A model generated the notes under the pieces. The model worked only from the letters and a program-made list of their open reading frames with translations. It made no database searches and was not told the origin of the DNA. The position numbers were made by a program, and so were the translations under genes. Positions 12,354 through 22,651 of a stretch of 64,000 nt of DNA are shown in pieces (position 1 is the stretch's first letter; each line of letters starts with the position of its first letter). Origin of the DNA: Rhynchopus euleeides (Eukaryota; Euglenozoa; Diplonemea; Diplonemida; Diplonemidae); the NCBI GenBank assembly GCA_963210315.1, contig OY723302.1:992001-1056000 (forward strand), read 5' to 3'.

Positions 12354-13385
12354 TCTGTGCCTCAGACACAGATTTTGGTGTGAGTTTTGCGCTATTTTGA
12401 TTCACTCGGCCTCACCGATGCATACGATTCGAAAAAATGGCGAAAAAATCGCTATCAACAACGGTGAACGAATGGAGGTAGATGGGGAAGTGGAAGGACA
12501 CAGCACGCCCTCCCACTGCTCGCCACCTGTACACTACCTCTCTGTTCAAGGCGGTCAGCGCCTCTTGATGCTGCACACAAATCACTGTACATCCCAGGGC
12601 GCCTTCCTTGTGAGAATAGCGGAACCTCTGCGTTGCAGTTTGGTGGTTGAGGCCGGCGGTGGTGACTCACTTTGGTGACTGTGCTTCCTTCCCCCTGAGC
12701 TCGACCAGATCCAGGTCGACCTGGTGCTGTGTGGCTCCGGTGTGGTATCTCCTTGCTTCCTCGCACACATACACGTGGTTCCTCGCCACGGATGCCCACC
12801 AAGTGAACCCGAAACATATCACGGGCCCCGACGACCCTTTCGAGATGTCATAGCCGCAAGCCCGCAAACCCGATCGCATTCGCAAGGTGTTCGTCTCTGA
12901 GAGATCAGGCTCGGCCCAGCCTCCCGCGAGGTGTGAACCGATATGCCCAGCCCCGTACGCGCAAGCTTGGCTCCAAGACCAGGCACAAGCCACAGGGGGG
13001 TCTGGGGGGCGGAGCCCCCCAGCCGCCGGAGGCCACGGTAGCGAACGTCTGTTGGCCTGGCTCCATAGTCGCATACGCTCAAGTACAACACAACTGACAG
13101 ATAGCACATGTCGCATGGGGGGGTCTGGGGGGTTCCGCCCCCCAGCCGCCGGAGGCCACGGTAGTGAACATCTGTTGGTTTGAGCTCGAGAGCAAGCCTC
13201 TCACACCACCGCCCTCCGACCCCCCTCTCCACCCCCAGGTGCAAATTTTTTTTGCATCCGGAAAATGTGTTCTTTTGACTGTTTGAGCACATCCAAGACC
13301 GGGAACATAAAAATTTTCGGCCAATACCAAGTAGGGTCACTATAAAATCCAAAGGAAAAAAGTGCAAAAAAAAATAGTGCAAAAT
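12354..13385. repeat. dispersed repeat R1, copy a
   Basis: About 1 kb that recurs in the same orientation at 56211-57407, from TCTGTGCCTCAGACACAG to the A-rich AATAGTGCAAAA end, with indels and substitutions. It contains two copies of the 60-bp R60 hairpin repeat. Several frames are open for 60-190 codons on both strands, but frames are not conserved between copies. I treat it as a non-coding mobile or segmental repeat. Confidence 0.75.
12995..13172 (+). repeat. two R60 hairpin repeats inside R1a
   Basis: Copies at about 12995-13055 and 13113-13175. Consensus core: GGGGGGTCTGGGGGGCGGAG, then CCCCCCAGCCGCCGGAGGCC, then ACGGTAG. GGGGGGC-GGA-GCCCCCC can fold into a strong hairpin. Other copies lie near 22190, 22350, 33690, 33920, 54262, 56816 and 56977. 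Confidence 0.8.
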
Positions 13386-13388
13386 AGC

Positions 13389-13603
13389 TATTTATTACCG
13401 GTAATAATAAAGTACTTTATGGATTGAGGGTAATTACGTCCCCGAAGCAAGGTCCGAGGGTGTTTTGTTCCCCGAGGGAAGGCCCGAGGGCGAAGCCCGA
13501 GGGCCTTCCCGAGGGGAACAAAACACCCTCGGACCTTGCTTCGGGGACGTAATTACCCTCAATCCATAAAGTACTTTATTATTACCGGTAATAAATAGAT
13601 ATT
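13389..13603. repeat. 215-bp near-perfect palindrome (fold-back MITE)
   Basis: The left arm starts CTATTTATTACCGGTAATAA and runs through AAAGTACTTTATGGATTGAG and GGACGTAATT-complementary sequence to a GC-rich centre. The right arm is its reverse complement, ending CCGGTAATAAATAG. Arms are about 105 bp. The centre contains GGGC-GAA-GCCC. It is an element ending exactly where R1a ends. It has no coding capacity. Confidence 0.8.
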
Positions 13604-13752
13604 GAGCCCATTCGTTGCCCTAAAATGGGCCCGCGAATATCTAGCTCCTGAGGACCTCGGTACATGGCCAAATCAGCCAGAAATCTCAGGTTTTCGCATT
13701 GCAATTTGGGTTCGCGTGCTGGTATCGCAGACTGGCCCCGAGGGTCGGTTTT

Positions 13753-14203
13753 CGTCAGCTGAGTGAGGGTGTGATATGAGGGTTCTATCCAACAAGGATA
13801 TCAAGGCGGCACTTCAAAGTCCTGCCAAGGACAGCGCCACGTGGGTGTGTGCTTCTGATGTACGTTATGTCATCATGTGAAACCCTCCCCAGCGTGTGCC
13901 AACATCCCTGACACGCTCACGAAAAGCATGACACGGAGAAAGCAGGTGCCGAAACAACCTGCCGAGCACACGGGTGGTGCCACGTTGATCCACGCAGCGA
14001 TCTCCCATGTCAGGAAGCCTTGTCGCCACGGCAGCGTGCCGCAGACTGTGGGAGAGGTGTCGCCAGTCACCTTGAGGTTGCAGTGTGTCATCAGACTAAA
14101 ACCCGTGCCTTGTTCACCCTGTTGTTCACCCCTGTGAGGTTGATCCCATATCGTTGCCTGCTTTGGGGCCTGAAGGACATAGGGGTCCAACCGGCACTTG
14201 AGC
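13753..14203. repeat. dispersed repeat R2, copy a
   Basis: About 450 bp with high identity, same orientation, to 54793-55234 (shared GTGATATGAGGGTTCTATCC and CATATCGTTGCCTGCTTTGG). Frames are disrupted by indels between the copies, so coding is unlikely. Copy b forms the left half of the TIR element at 54740-55672; copy a has no visible TIRs. Confidence 0.75.
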
Positions 14204-14618
14204 ATCGCAAGGCCTAAGTGGCTGTGTGGCAGGTTTTCATTGAAGGGCAAATCCCCCCTTTTCTGGGTGAAAAGTGTTGTGCGTCGTTCAGTATCTTGTG
14301 CGAATCGCTTTCGACACCACCATTCAAACCACCGCAAAGGGGCAACCCATCTTCTGGAGTGTGATCTCTGGTGGCGGGGTGGGATGGGTGAGTGGGGTGT
14401 GACGGTGCAACGACAGTCGAACTTCTTCGAACGCAGAACACCCCACCAGCCTGCCGGGCGTGTGAAGTGTTCGCAAGGATCCGCACACTGAAAAGTTTCC
14501 TGAGTTGGCTACGCCGAACTTACAAAATGGGAAGGTGTGAGTGTCGCTTGTTACGACCCACTGGCTGGACGAGTTCTCTTTTTGGGGGACAAAATCACAC
14601 CCAAGAAGGTTGTCACAA

Positions 14619-14725
14619 GGGGGTCTTCGCTGGTCGTTATTCTTCGTCAATCTTCGTCAGTTTTCACTATTTCAACAGCAAATACACCGAGGTGCACTGA
14701 CGACCATCCCGTAGCGAAGACCCCC
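14619..14725. mobile_element. 107-bp MITE-like element with GGGGGTCTTCGCT ends
   Basis: Starts GGGGGTCTTCGCTGGTCG and ends CGACCATCCCGTAGCGAAGA plus CCCCC. It belongs to the family at 11568. CACA occurs close to both outer ends (14614-14617 and 14725-14728), but not in exact register. Confidence 0.55.
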
Positions 14726-14728
14726 ACA

Positions 14729-14880
14729 GATAGTTGGCAGCGCTTTGGGTGACAAACACAATCTACCTTGCCTTGTTGTTATGACTGTGCGCACATTCAC
14801 ACCAAGCTTCATCAGCCAAACCACGTGAGGTTTGTTCATCCGGGTTTGGCGCACACACAACGCCTTGTCTTTTAAACGTT
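14729..14880. repeat. dispersed repeat R3 with the TTGGCAGCG motif, copy a
   Basis: About 150 bp from ATAGTTGGCAGCGCTTTGGG to GGGTTTGGCGCACAC, highly similar to 51388-51530. It shares TTGGCAGCG, and a downstream GCGCACAAAC-like end, with the 113-bp terminal repeats of the YR retroelement. It may be a diverged solo terminal repeat of a related element (inference). Confidence 0.5.
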
Positions 14881-17055
14881 CAATGGCATTGAATGCAACA
14901 CTCTCATCATCGAGGCCAAGTGTTTCTCGTAGTATTTTTCGAGGGAAATCCCCCCAAAAAAGGATAAGGGCAGCAGTCCTTCGGGACGGGTGACTAGCGA
15001 CACCCCCCTTAGCCAGCTACTCACTTAAACAGAAGTCACGGTGATTATGGTGTACGGAATTCTTGAAGCGATGTCTAGACAAACTGTGTGATTTTTAACC
15101 ACAGAGGCCGTTAATCCACACATGCGGAGGGACTGCACTGAAGAGCTTCCCCCTCTGGTACGACAATGTATGCGTTAGGAAGCGAAACAACGTGTGTGGA
15201 TGAATTGTGCCAACCTGCTGAGAAGAACGATGTTTACCAAACCTTGCTGTTTCCCACCCTTTTTAGGTGAGTTAGGGTGAGTATCTTGCTGAGGTGTGAG
15301 GACGAACTGCGTCTATACTCCGTGAGAACAACGCCTTTTAGGCAACACAGTGTCCGTCACGGCCTGGTCGTCTTGTACGTCAGGCTGGAGGTTGAAAATG
15401 GGTACAGTGGCTGAATCTGGAGGTTGGGTGCGGGTTGTGTGTTCCGCATCATCCCTACAAACCAAACCAAGCCGATTGACACCGAACATTTTGTCTGACC
15501 TGCACCCATTGTTTCCTGCCTGCCTGCCTGTGTTGTGCTGCACCTGTGCCTCCCCTCAGCGGGTTCACGATACAGGGCAGTCCACTCCCCCAAAAATCAC
15601 GGTCTTGACGCCCATTCCATCCACTTTCAGTGGATGTGTTTGGTATTTCCGAATGGAATTTTCCAGCGTCAAGATTACAAGACACACAGTAAGGGGCTTT
15701 GGACAACGTTAAACAACAGTACACTTGCAGGTTTGGGTCAAAAATTCCAATTTCCGCTGGTCACGGGCCCCTTTCAAAACATTGACCACCTTTCGAGAAT
15801 TTAGTTCTGCACCATGGGGAAGGAACTGTGTGCTCTCTTGAAGCACTGGAATCGGCGAACTTGGACGGAACCTAAGCGCGACAGGTGAAGGGGCATCCCG
15901 AACAAAGGCATACAAAGTGGCTCTGGAGATATTGTTGCATCTGCGACACCCTGTCTTACATCCCGCCTGGGCTCTGATCTTCACCTATAGCAATGACTAA
16001 ATCCCTATCACGGGTACATGAAGCTTTTGTAGGTACATTTAAACTTGCGAACCTCTCAACGACCTGTTAATCGCCTTGTACCGAAATCTGACCCTGGGCT
16101 TCGGCCCTCACGGCATTCAGCGGGTGACCCGATGCCGGTGTGGATGGAGAAGTGCACAGTTCTGAAACAGTGTGTCGACGAATCCGAGGAATCCAATCAG
16201 AGTAGTCCCGAGATGAAGTGGTGCAAGAACTCAAAAACTGTTTGCCTTTGGTCAAGGCCCCCTTTCCAAAAATTTGACCCGCGCAGTGGTGGCCAGTCCT
16301 GAGAACCAACAGTAGCATAAGCCTACGACTGGTCCAGGACGAGGCCGACCCTGTACATAGCCTGTGTATGACTACCCTGTCATACCAGGCTGCTGCTAGT
16401 TGGCCACAAGCCACTGGCAGAATTCTCAGAATTCCCCAGAATCTGCAGAATTCTACAGAATTTCTCAGATTCTGCAGATTTTAAAAATCTGGAAATTCTG
16501 GGCATTTTTCTGTCAGAATTCTGTCAAACCATGTGAAAAATGCTGGATGGTATCGAGCTTGGCGCAACCGCAGGCAATATGTGACAGAATCAGCACGGAA
16601 TATTCCGAGACAGCAAAAAAATCGATCAAAATGGTGAAGTGGAGCCCCGGGGTGCCCGTTCCCAATTGCAGGTCACATGCACCGACCTGCGGAAATGCAA
16701 GAAGGGCCGGGGTGTGAGAGGTGGACGGGAATTGAGCGGTCTTGTGACCAGCCCTCGAATTCCTCCACATCAGTCTCAAGTACCCATAATTTGTGCAGGG
16801 CTCGGTTGCACACTACTGTTTCTGGGTGCTGGCTGGGCGCCGTCGACACTCTCCTGTGGAGGTGGTATTGCCTGTCTTCGAACGGTCCTTCTCAGGGTCC
16901 ATCGTTCTTAGCAAGGTCGAGGGGATACGCATTACAAACGCAGTCGAACACGTGCCACTGGCATTTGTATTCAAGCGAGGAAGCGGTCGAGGCCGGTTGT
17001 ACCTCTGTTCGATGAATACTGACGAACTGATGGTGGTGCCAAAAACAGGAAAATA
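14881..17055. other. intergenic region, no gene recognised
   Basis: Short open frames on both strands overlap each other and none shows a recognisable domain. 16420-16530 is rich in CAGAATTC/GAATTCTG words and echoes 12240-12330. The region contains no tandem repeat above background. Confidence 0.5.
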
Positions 17056-17057
17056 TA

Positions 17058-17402
17058 CCGTATACGTAAATATTTTGGAACGTAAATATTATGGAACGTA
17101 AATATTATGGAACGTAAATATTTTGGAACGCTGGTGGGTTGGCGTTCCAGATTTTTTTCGTTCCATAATATTTACAGGGCTTTCTGCGACTCGGGGACTT
17201 GGACCAGGTGATCGGACGGCATACAGAGTCCCTGACGGGACCTACTCGTGCACTTTTCGCGCGATTCCTGACGCAAGCCGTCCTCACCACCGAGTCCCCA
17301 ACTGGCCCTGTAAATATTATGGAACGTAAATATTATGGAACGGACCGGCCAAAAATGGGCCCGTTCCATAATATTTACGTTCCATAATATTTACGTATAC
17401 GG
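17058..17402 (+). mobile_element. mariner-like MITE, copy 1 (345 bp)
   Basis: The ends are CCGTATACG and CGTATACGG, flanked on both sides by TA (17056-17057 and 17403-17404), the target-site duplication of Tc1/mariner elements. Subterminal tandem GTAAATATTATGGAAC words (16-17 bp) surround a unique core of about 160 bp (from AGGGCTTTCTGCGACTCGGG to the GGCCCT end). No transposase is encoded. Other copies lie at 20362, 25451, 27585, 49121 and 49593. Confidence 0.9.
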
Positions 17403-18608
17403 TAGTGGAAAAAGTGACCAAAAACCGATTTTTGACCAAATTCTCCTTCAAACCTAAACCTAGTTCTGCTCCATCTTTCTCGCCGAAACTGGTCGCATTT
17501 GATTCCGCTGCTCTGAAAGATTTCACCATAAAAAAATCGGTGAAAAATTCCACGATCCGACCCCATAGGTGCCCAAGGAATATTATCCCACCCCGTACGG
17601 GGTGGTTGGTGCTTAAAGGGTTAAGGTGTCTGTGGAATGTTCGCGCAGCGATTTTCACACGTGGATGTGGTGAAGGAATGTACCCACGCTGATTATTTAT
17701 TGGGGTGGGCCATGAATGCATGACGTGTGTGATGCATGACTGGGTGTAAGTACTTGTGGTTCGTTAAAACATCGTTCACATCGTTCAAATCGTTCAAAAC
17801 GCCTGTTTTCCCCCATCCCCACACTGTTTGTATTTGCCGCCCGGCAGATTTGTGTTGCTGCTGCGTTGCATCTTTTGCAGTGCTATTTCCTGCAAACCAC
17901 AACCATGAAGGCAACTCATCTAACACAACCCTACGACCAGACGACAAATCAGGTGCCGTGATCGGCGAGTGTCTTCGGTGCCGGCTCTTCCGGCACTTGC
18001 CGGATAACTCCTGCTGACTCAGGGGTATTCCGAACCTCAGGCACCCTCCGTAGCTCCGGCCATCCCCTGATGCTGTCTGCCTGAGCTCGAAAGTGTACCC
18101 AGCCCCATCCACATTCGTTGTCCCCGCCCCACGGCAGGTCGCTTAGGGATCCTGGCGTCTGGAGATCTGACCCGGACCTCCAGGCACATAGTGCATCGCC
18201 TAACGACTCTGATGTTGTTAACGAGATTTCTTTGGGATATCGGGGATATGTCTAGCAAATACGCTGGCAACAAAGTCCGATACTGTTCCTCAAAACGGCA
18301 CATTCGCATTCATCTTGTTGCCTTGCGTCCATCGTTGTGCGGTTTGTGGGGCAGCGTGTGGGTTTATTGGGTGACTCTCGTGGCTTTTCGGCTGCAATAA
18401 ACCATTTCAATCATTCCAATCGTTCACGCATATTCTCGCTGCATTCGTCGTCACACGAAGAACGCATTCCAACTGATATCCCACCACCCAACCCTTACAC
18501 GACAATCGATCCAAACCAGGCTTGCGTTGGGCAAAGCAGCTTGTCTTTTTTTTGTCAGTTTCATGAAAACACCTCCACAGCCCACACTCGTACGTTGTGG
18601 TTCGTGCT
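17403..18608. other. intergenic region, no gene recognised
   Basis: Contains a CACATCGTTCAAATCG-type short repeat near 17770 and overlapping short frames, including a 139-codon minus frame at 17693-18112, none with a recognisable domain. A minus-strand stretch at about 18150-18300 reads protein-like (RFEEQYRTLLPAYLLDI) but has no support. Confidence 0.4.
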
Positions 18609-18609
18609 G

Positions 18610-18617
18610 CACGGTGG
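18610..18617 (+). mobile_element. left terminus of a CACGGTGG-family element
   Basis: TG followed by CACGGTGGTCTTA. The right end at 35488-35495 carries the complementary TAAGACCACCGTG followed by TG, so the two are ends of the same subfamily though not of one element. It is followed by TTTACATATGTAAA palindromes to about 18740. Confidence 0.5.
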
Positions 18618-19206
18618 TCTTAAACAGCGGTTTACATATGTAAAATGCATATCATTTTGCATATCATTTTGCATATGAAAATCCCGGGCTGACATAAGAC
18701 AGTCAGGATTTACATATGTAAACCTGGGATTTACATATGGGTGGATTTTTTTTTGCCCCCCCCCCCTAATTTTCACGAGATTTTTTTCCCGGGCTGGGCA
18801 TGAGTCCCAGCTGACCTTCGGTACCAAAACCCAAAAAAACACCTCCTGGGCACGACCTGGCCATCAGGACACCTTCCACACCCAGTAGGACCTGTTTTTC
18901 ACCATTTTTCGACAGATTTTGGCCAAAAGTGGCCCATAGGGCCCACAGTGTATTTTCCTGGTTTTCACCAGTTCTGGCAAATTTGCCTATCTTCTGCTCA
19001 TTTTCTGGGCCCGAAACCGATTCCAGTGGGTCCACAGGACTCCTGTGGACCGATTTCTCCGACTCGGGGTCAAGAATGCAGTCACGGAAGGTGAGAAAAC
19101 TACAAAATTTGCCTTTTTCACCTGTTTCTGCAGGGAACCCGGGCGACGTGCAGGGCCAGGTCACAAGCATAAAACTCCAAAAACAGGCGAAAGACCCGGA
19201 TTGGCT

Positions 19207-19480
19207 CTAGCAGTTTCCCAGTGGCAATCTGCCTCTGCCCCCCTGCTGCACAGCCAGTTTCCAGAGAGTGACCATCATCATTTCCCAGACGACACCCTGT
19301 CTCAGCGCCCACGTGTTTGTCTGGCGGTTGAAGGCAAAGAACTCCGGCACTTCGGGGTACCTGAGGCTCGTCATCCCATCGAAGTTGCCAACGTTGCGCT
19401 TGCACTGGTCGTTGGCATCGAACCAGGCGAGAAGAGAAGACTTGGCTTTGTCAACAGCGTTCTGCAGGTGGTTCAGTGTG
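19207..19480 (-). pseudogene. Helitron/PIF1-type helicase fragment, downstream exon
   Basis: The minus frame reads KSSLLAWFDANDQC, then LRYPEVPEFFAFNRQTNTW. In Helitron Rep-helicase proteins the region before the helicase core carries a conserved (T)xLxAWFxxN block followed by Y.E(I/F)P..(F/Y).W. Both are present at the expected spacing. Upstream candidate splice acceptors (CACCTGCAG, CACCCCCAG) lie near 19455-19495. No ATPase motifs were seen, so this is a fragment. The surrounding inverted arms suggest capture by another transposon. Confidence 0.55.
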
Positions 19481-19607
19481 TCAGTGGACTGGGGGTGAGA
19501 GGGGGTGGGGGCTATCCTGTTCACCCACACAACTCACAGTCACTCCTGCATTTGGGGTGAACCGCCGTTGCTGACCTGGCTTTCACATCCCTTTTGGTGA
19601 TCGTTTC

Positions 19608-19735
19608 ATTGTATTCTTCTCAGCACCAGGGGGAAATGCAAAGCAGTCTCATGCGCAGCATTATCGAAGAAGACCCGCTCTTGCCCCTCGAGGTGGTGTT
19701 GAGCCTTGTGACGGAGGGCCACACAACGGACATCT
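19608..19735 (-). pseudogene. Helitron/PIF1-type helicase fragment, upstream exon
   Basis: The minus frame reads VALRHKAQHHLEGQERVFFD. Helitron helicases have a conserved V.RL..HLPGQQ.V.F motif just before the AWF block, so this exon is correctly placed upstream of 19207-19480 with about 130 bp (an intron) between. The frame stops soon after at LRRIQ. Together the two exons cover only a short junction segment of the protein. Confidence 0.5.
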
Positions 19736-21066
19736 TTGTGTGCAGAAGGTGAGGGCGAATTCGAATGGAGCGAGGGGGTGAGGGGAGTTTGCGGAGCCTG
19801 TGGGATTATCCCAGGGACCCACAGAACTGATTCGGTCGGGGTGGGTCCTCCCTTTCTTCCTCCCCCTGTTCCAATACTTGCAATACTGGGGCCTTCGCTG
19901 CAGGAGGGGTGAAACAGGTGAGTTTTTGTAGTTTTCTCGCCTTCCGAGATGCATTCTTGACCCCGAGTAGGAGAAATCGGTCCACAGGGGTCCTGTGGAC
20001 CCACTGGAACCGGTTTCGGGCCCAGAAAATGAGCAGAAGATGGGCAAAACTGGTGAAAACCAGGAAAAGACACCTTCTTTCAGGGTTGGCCCCTGCAGGC
20101 CATGTCAGGCCAATATCTGTCGAAAAAATGATGAAAACAGTGCCCTGCTGGGTGTGGAAGGTGGTCCTGATGACAAGGTCGGGCCCACGACGAATTTTTT
20201 TGGGTTTTGGTACCGAAGGTCAGCTGGAACTCCTGCCCAGCCCCGGAAAAAATTCTCGTGAAAATTAGGGGGGGGGGGGGGGCAAAAAAAATTTACCCAT
20301 ATGTAAATCGGAATTTACATATGCAAGTCAGGATTTACATATGTAAATCTGGATTTACATACCGTATACGTAAATATTTTGGAACGTAAATATTATGGAA
20401 CGTAAATATTATGGAACGTAAATATTTTGGAACGCTGGTGGGTTGGCGTTCCAGATTTTTTTCGTTCCATAATATTTACAGGGCTTTCTGCGACTCGGGG
20501 ACTTGGACCAGGTGATCGGACGGCATGCAGAGTCCCTGACGGGACCTACTCGTGCACTTTTCGCGCGATTCCTGACGCAAGCCGTCCTCACCACCGAGTC
20601 CCCAACTGGCCCTGTAAATATTTTGGAACGTAAATATTATGGAACGGACCGGCCAAAAATGGGCCCGTTCCATAATATTTACGTATACCATGGTTGCATA
20701 GCGGCCGTTTTAAAAATTCCCTTGTATTTTGTGGACTTGCAAAAACGGCCGCTGATTTTCAGCATTTTAAAAAACGGCCGTTTTTTTTACCTGCACGGTG
20801 GACTCCAGCGGGGGTAGGGTAACCCTTTTCGGGAGTCTCAACTAGGGGGAGTCCAACTCCCGCTAGCGGGAGTATAGACTCCCGCTAGCGGGAGTCTATA
20901 CTCCCGCTAGGGGGAGTCTGACTCCCCCTAGCGGGAGTCTTTTCACCTATTTTCACTCATTTTTCCCATGATACCTATGCAATGTGGCACTCGTCACTGA
21001 AGTACAGCCACACCAAACGAAACGGACGTTTCCACCCATCCCAGCTCGCAGACCTGATTCACAAAA

Positions 21067-21447
21067 ATGGGGAAGACGACAACGAAGCCGGCAGCGAAGC
21101 CGGCGGCAAAGTCGATTAAGAAGAAGAAGAGCGCAGAGAGTCCCGAGGCTGCGGAGGCGACGAACATTGTGCATGATTTTTGCACGGCCTTCCCTGTTAA
21201 AAAAGGGGGCAGTGTGCTGACACTGGGATCCATTAGAAGGCTCCTAGCAACGGTGTTGAGCAAGGAGCTCCACCAGCACAGCACCCAGGTGGCCAACGCA
21301 ATCATCGCCATGTCTTCCCTGACATGGATAAGTTCGCTGTCAGGGAAGTCGCAACGATGCGGAAGGAGGGCGCTCTCCGTCATATACAAGGTGGAGGCGA
21401 AGTATGGCAAGGTGCAGGATACAAACGTGTCGTCGGGGGCAGCCTGA
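21067..21447 (+). CDS. lysine-rich 126-aa protein, possibly histone-like
   Basis: An ATG in good context (AAAAATGGGG) opens a 126-residue frame. Residues 1-25 form a basic tail (KPAAKPAAKSIKKKK). Residues 30-85 are predicted helical and include GSIRRLLATVLSKELHQH, which weakly resembles the end of the H2B fold (a LL..EL..H pattern). The resemblance is by eye only. The frame sits between the first (20794) and second (21597) left termini of the CACGGTGG element, so it is either the element's own gene or captured host sequence. No intron is needed. Confidence 0.35.
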   Translation: MGKTTTKPAAKPAAKSIKKKKSAESPEAAEATNIVHDFCTAFPVKKGGSVLTLGSIRRLLATVLSKELHQHSTQVANAIIAMSSLTWISSLSGKSQRCGRRALSVIYKVEAKYGKVQDTNVSSGAA

Positions 21448-21596
21448 AGCCGCGAATGATCGCGACACGGGCGAACGGCTTGGCACCGTGGGTCTGGATA
21501 GATGCTGGAGTTCGGCCGGGTGAAACCGGAAGTCGCAGCAAAATTTGCCCCCCCAGATTTCTTCCTCAAACCCACCCGTGGGCTGATCCGGCCTTG

Positions 21597-21700
21597 CACG
21601 GTGGACTCCAGCGGGGGTAGGGTACCACTACCGGGTTTAACCCTTTTCGGGAGTCTCAACTAGGGGGAGTCCAACTCCCGCTAGCGGGAGTATAGATCAG
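21597..21700 (+). mobile_element. second, internal left terminus of the CACGGTGG element
   Basis: CACGGTGGACTCCAGCGG and the following CTCCCGCTAGCGGGAG block are repeated in direct orientation 803 bp inside the first left end, with an extra insert (ACCACTACCGGGTTTA). It again follows TG. A nested or partially duplicated element explains this best: 21597-23855 could be a complete shorter element. Confidence 0.65.
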
Positions 21701-21712
21701 CAGTGGGCAACA

Positions 21713-21973
21713 ATGAGGCGATGCGGGGGGCGAGGGCACCGATGCTCACTGTGCGACATCCCAGAAGAACGCTGGTATCAACAGGTGCATCGATACCCGC
21801 ACCTGACTCTCTCTGAGATGAAAGAGGCTGGCTACCCCTCCCTCTTGGCAGGTGTGCTTCCCAATGCCCGCTACGTCACCCCAGCACTCCATGACTGCAA
21901 GGGGCTCGCCATGCGGCTGATCAGGGTACTGGATGACAGGGGTGGAGCTTGGGGGTTTTTTCGGGTCAGCTGA
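21713..21973 (+). CDS. unrecognised 86-aa frame with a Cys pair
   Basis: Opens right after the internal left terminus. It contains HRCSLCDIPEERWYQQVHRY, a CxxC followed by an aromatic and His-rich stretch, then a helical segment to LIRVLDD, after which the sequence becomes low complexity. It may be the first exon of the element's gene that continues at 22757-23518 (inference from order and strand). Not recognised. Confidence 0.3.
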   Translation: MRRCGGRGHRCSLCDIPEERWYQQVHRYPHLTLSEMKEAGYPSLLAGVLPNARYVTPALHDCKGLAMRLIRVLDDRGGAWGFFRVS

Positions 21974-22159
21974 CCTGATTTTCTGCAGGCCCTCACAAAA
22001 AATCAGGTCAGGGGTAAAAAGAAAAAAAAATATAGATTTTCGGGAAACCGGAAAAGTTGGCTCCTCGCCTTGGGGCCTCAAGGTGACCAGGAGGCGTTTC
22101 GTGAGCAAAGTGACCCCAGCGACATGAGCACAGGCCTCAAACAGTCACAATAGAGGACA

Positions 22160-22520
22160 AATGAAGCTGCCCAACCCGTACCGTGCAACAGACGTTTACT
22201 ACCGTGGCCTCCGGTGGCTGGGGGGCTCCGCCCCCCAGACCCCCCTGTGGCATGTGCCTGTCTTGTACCCAAGCCCTTTACATCAGGGAATCTCAGTATC
22301 CTCAGGAGGACGCAGCCAACTCACACAGAATCCGTACGCCCGCAAGTCACAGATGTTCACTACCGTGGCCTCCGGCGGCTGGGAGCTCCGCCTCCCAGAC
22401 CCCCCCTACGGCATGTGTTTGTCTTGTAACCAAGTCCTTGCGCGTCCGGGGCTGCATATCGGTTCCGGTACCTCGCGGGAGGCTGGGCCCGAGCACTGAT
22501 CTCTGAGACGAACCGGGGGG
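22160..22520 (-). repeat. inverted partial copy of R1 with two R60 units
   Basis: Reverse complement of the R60-containing part of R1 (12830-13190). R60 copies lie at about 22190-22255 and 22350-22412 and are followed by the R1 words CCTCGCGGGAGGCTGGGCC and ATCTCTGAGACGAA. It lies within the CACGGTGG element, between its two candidate coding blocks. Confidence 0.75.
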
Positions 22521-22651
22521 GAACCCATAAGAAAAAATTGGCTGACCCGATCTGACCCGATCCAGCCCGCAACCCCATATTTCAAGCTCCACCCCTGCTG
22601 GATGAGACAACAAAAAAATATTCGACAAGACCTGTACAAACCTTGCACTGA

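Larger units (their letters stand above)
18729..20309. mobile_element. 1.6-kb element with 408-bp inverted arms
   Basis: The left arm (18729-19136) and right arm (19900-20309) are inverted copies: GATTTACATATGGGT, poly-C, TAATTTTCACGAGA, GGTACCGAAGGTCAGCTG and GAAAACTACAAAA all recur in reverse order. The 763-bp centre (19137-19899) carries minus-strand Helitron-type helicase exon remnants, which are not expected in a TIR element. It looks like a gene-fragment-capturing (Pack-type) element. Confidence 0.75.

Noticed and set aside
12667..13382. Minus frames of 149-187 codons in R1a, partly repeated in R1b
   Set aside because: They run through the R60 hairpins and differ in frame between copies; repeated DNA, not conserved protein.
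13873..14337. 154-codon minus frame in R2a with an apparent counterpart in R2b
   Set aside because: The two copies are frame-shifted against each other, so the frame is not conserved.
20994..21659. 221-codon minus frame opposite the lysine-rich ORF
   Set aside because: No domain and no good start context; the + frame has better composition and a Kozak-like ATG. Kept only as a shadow.
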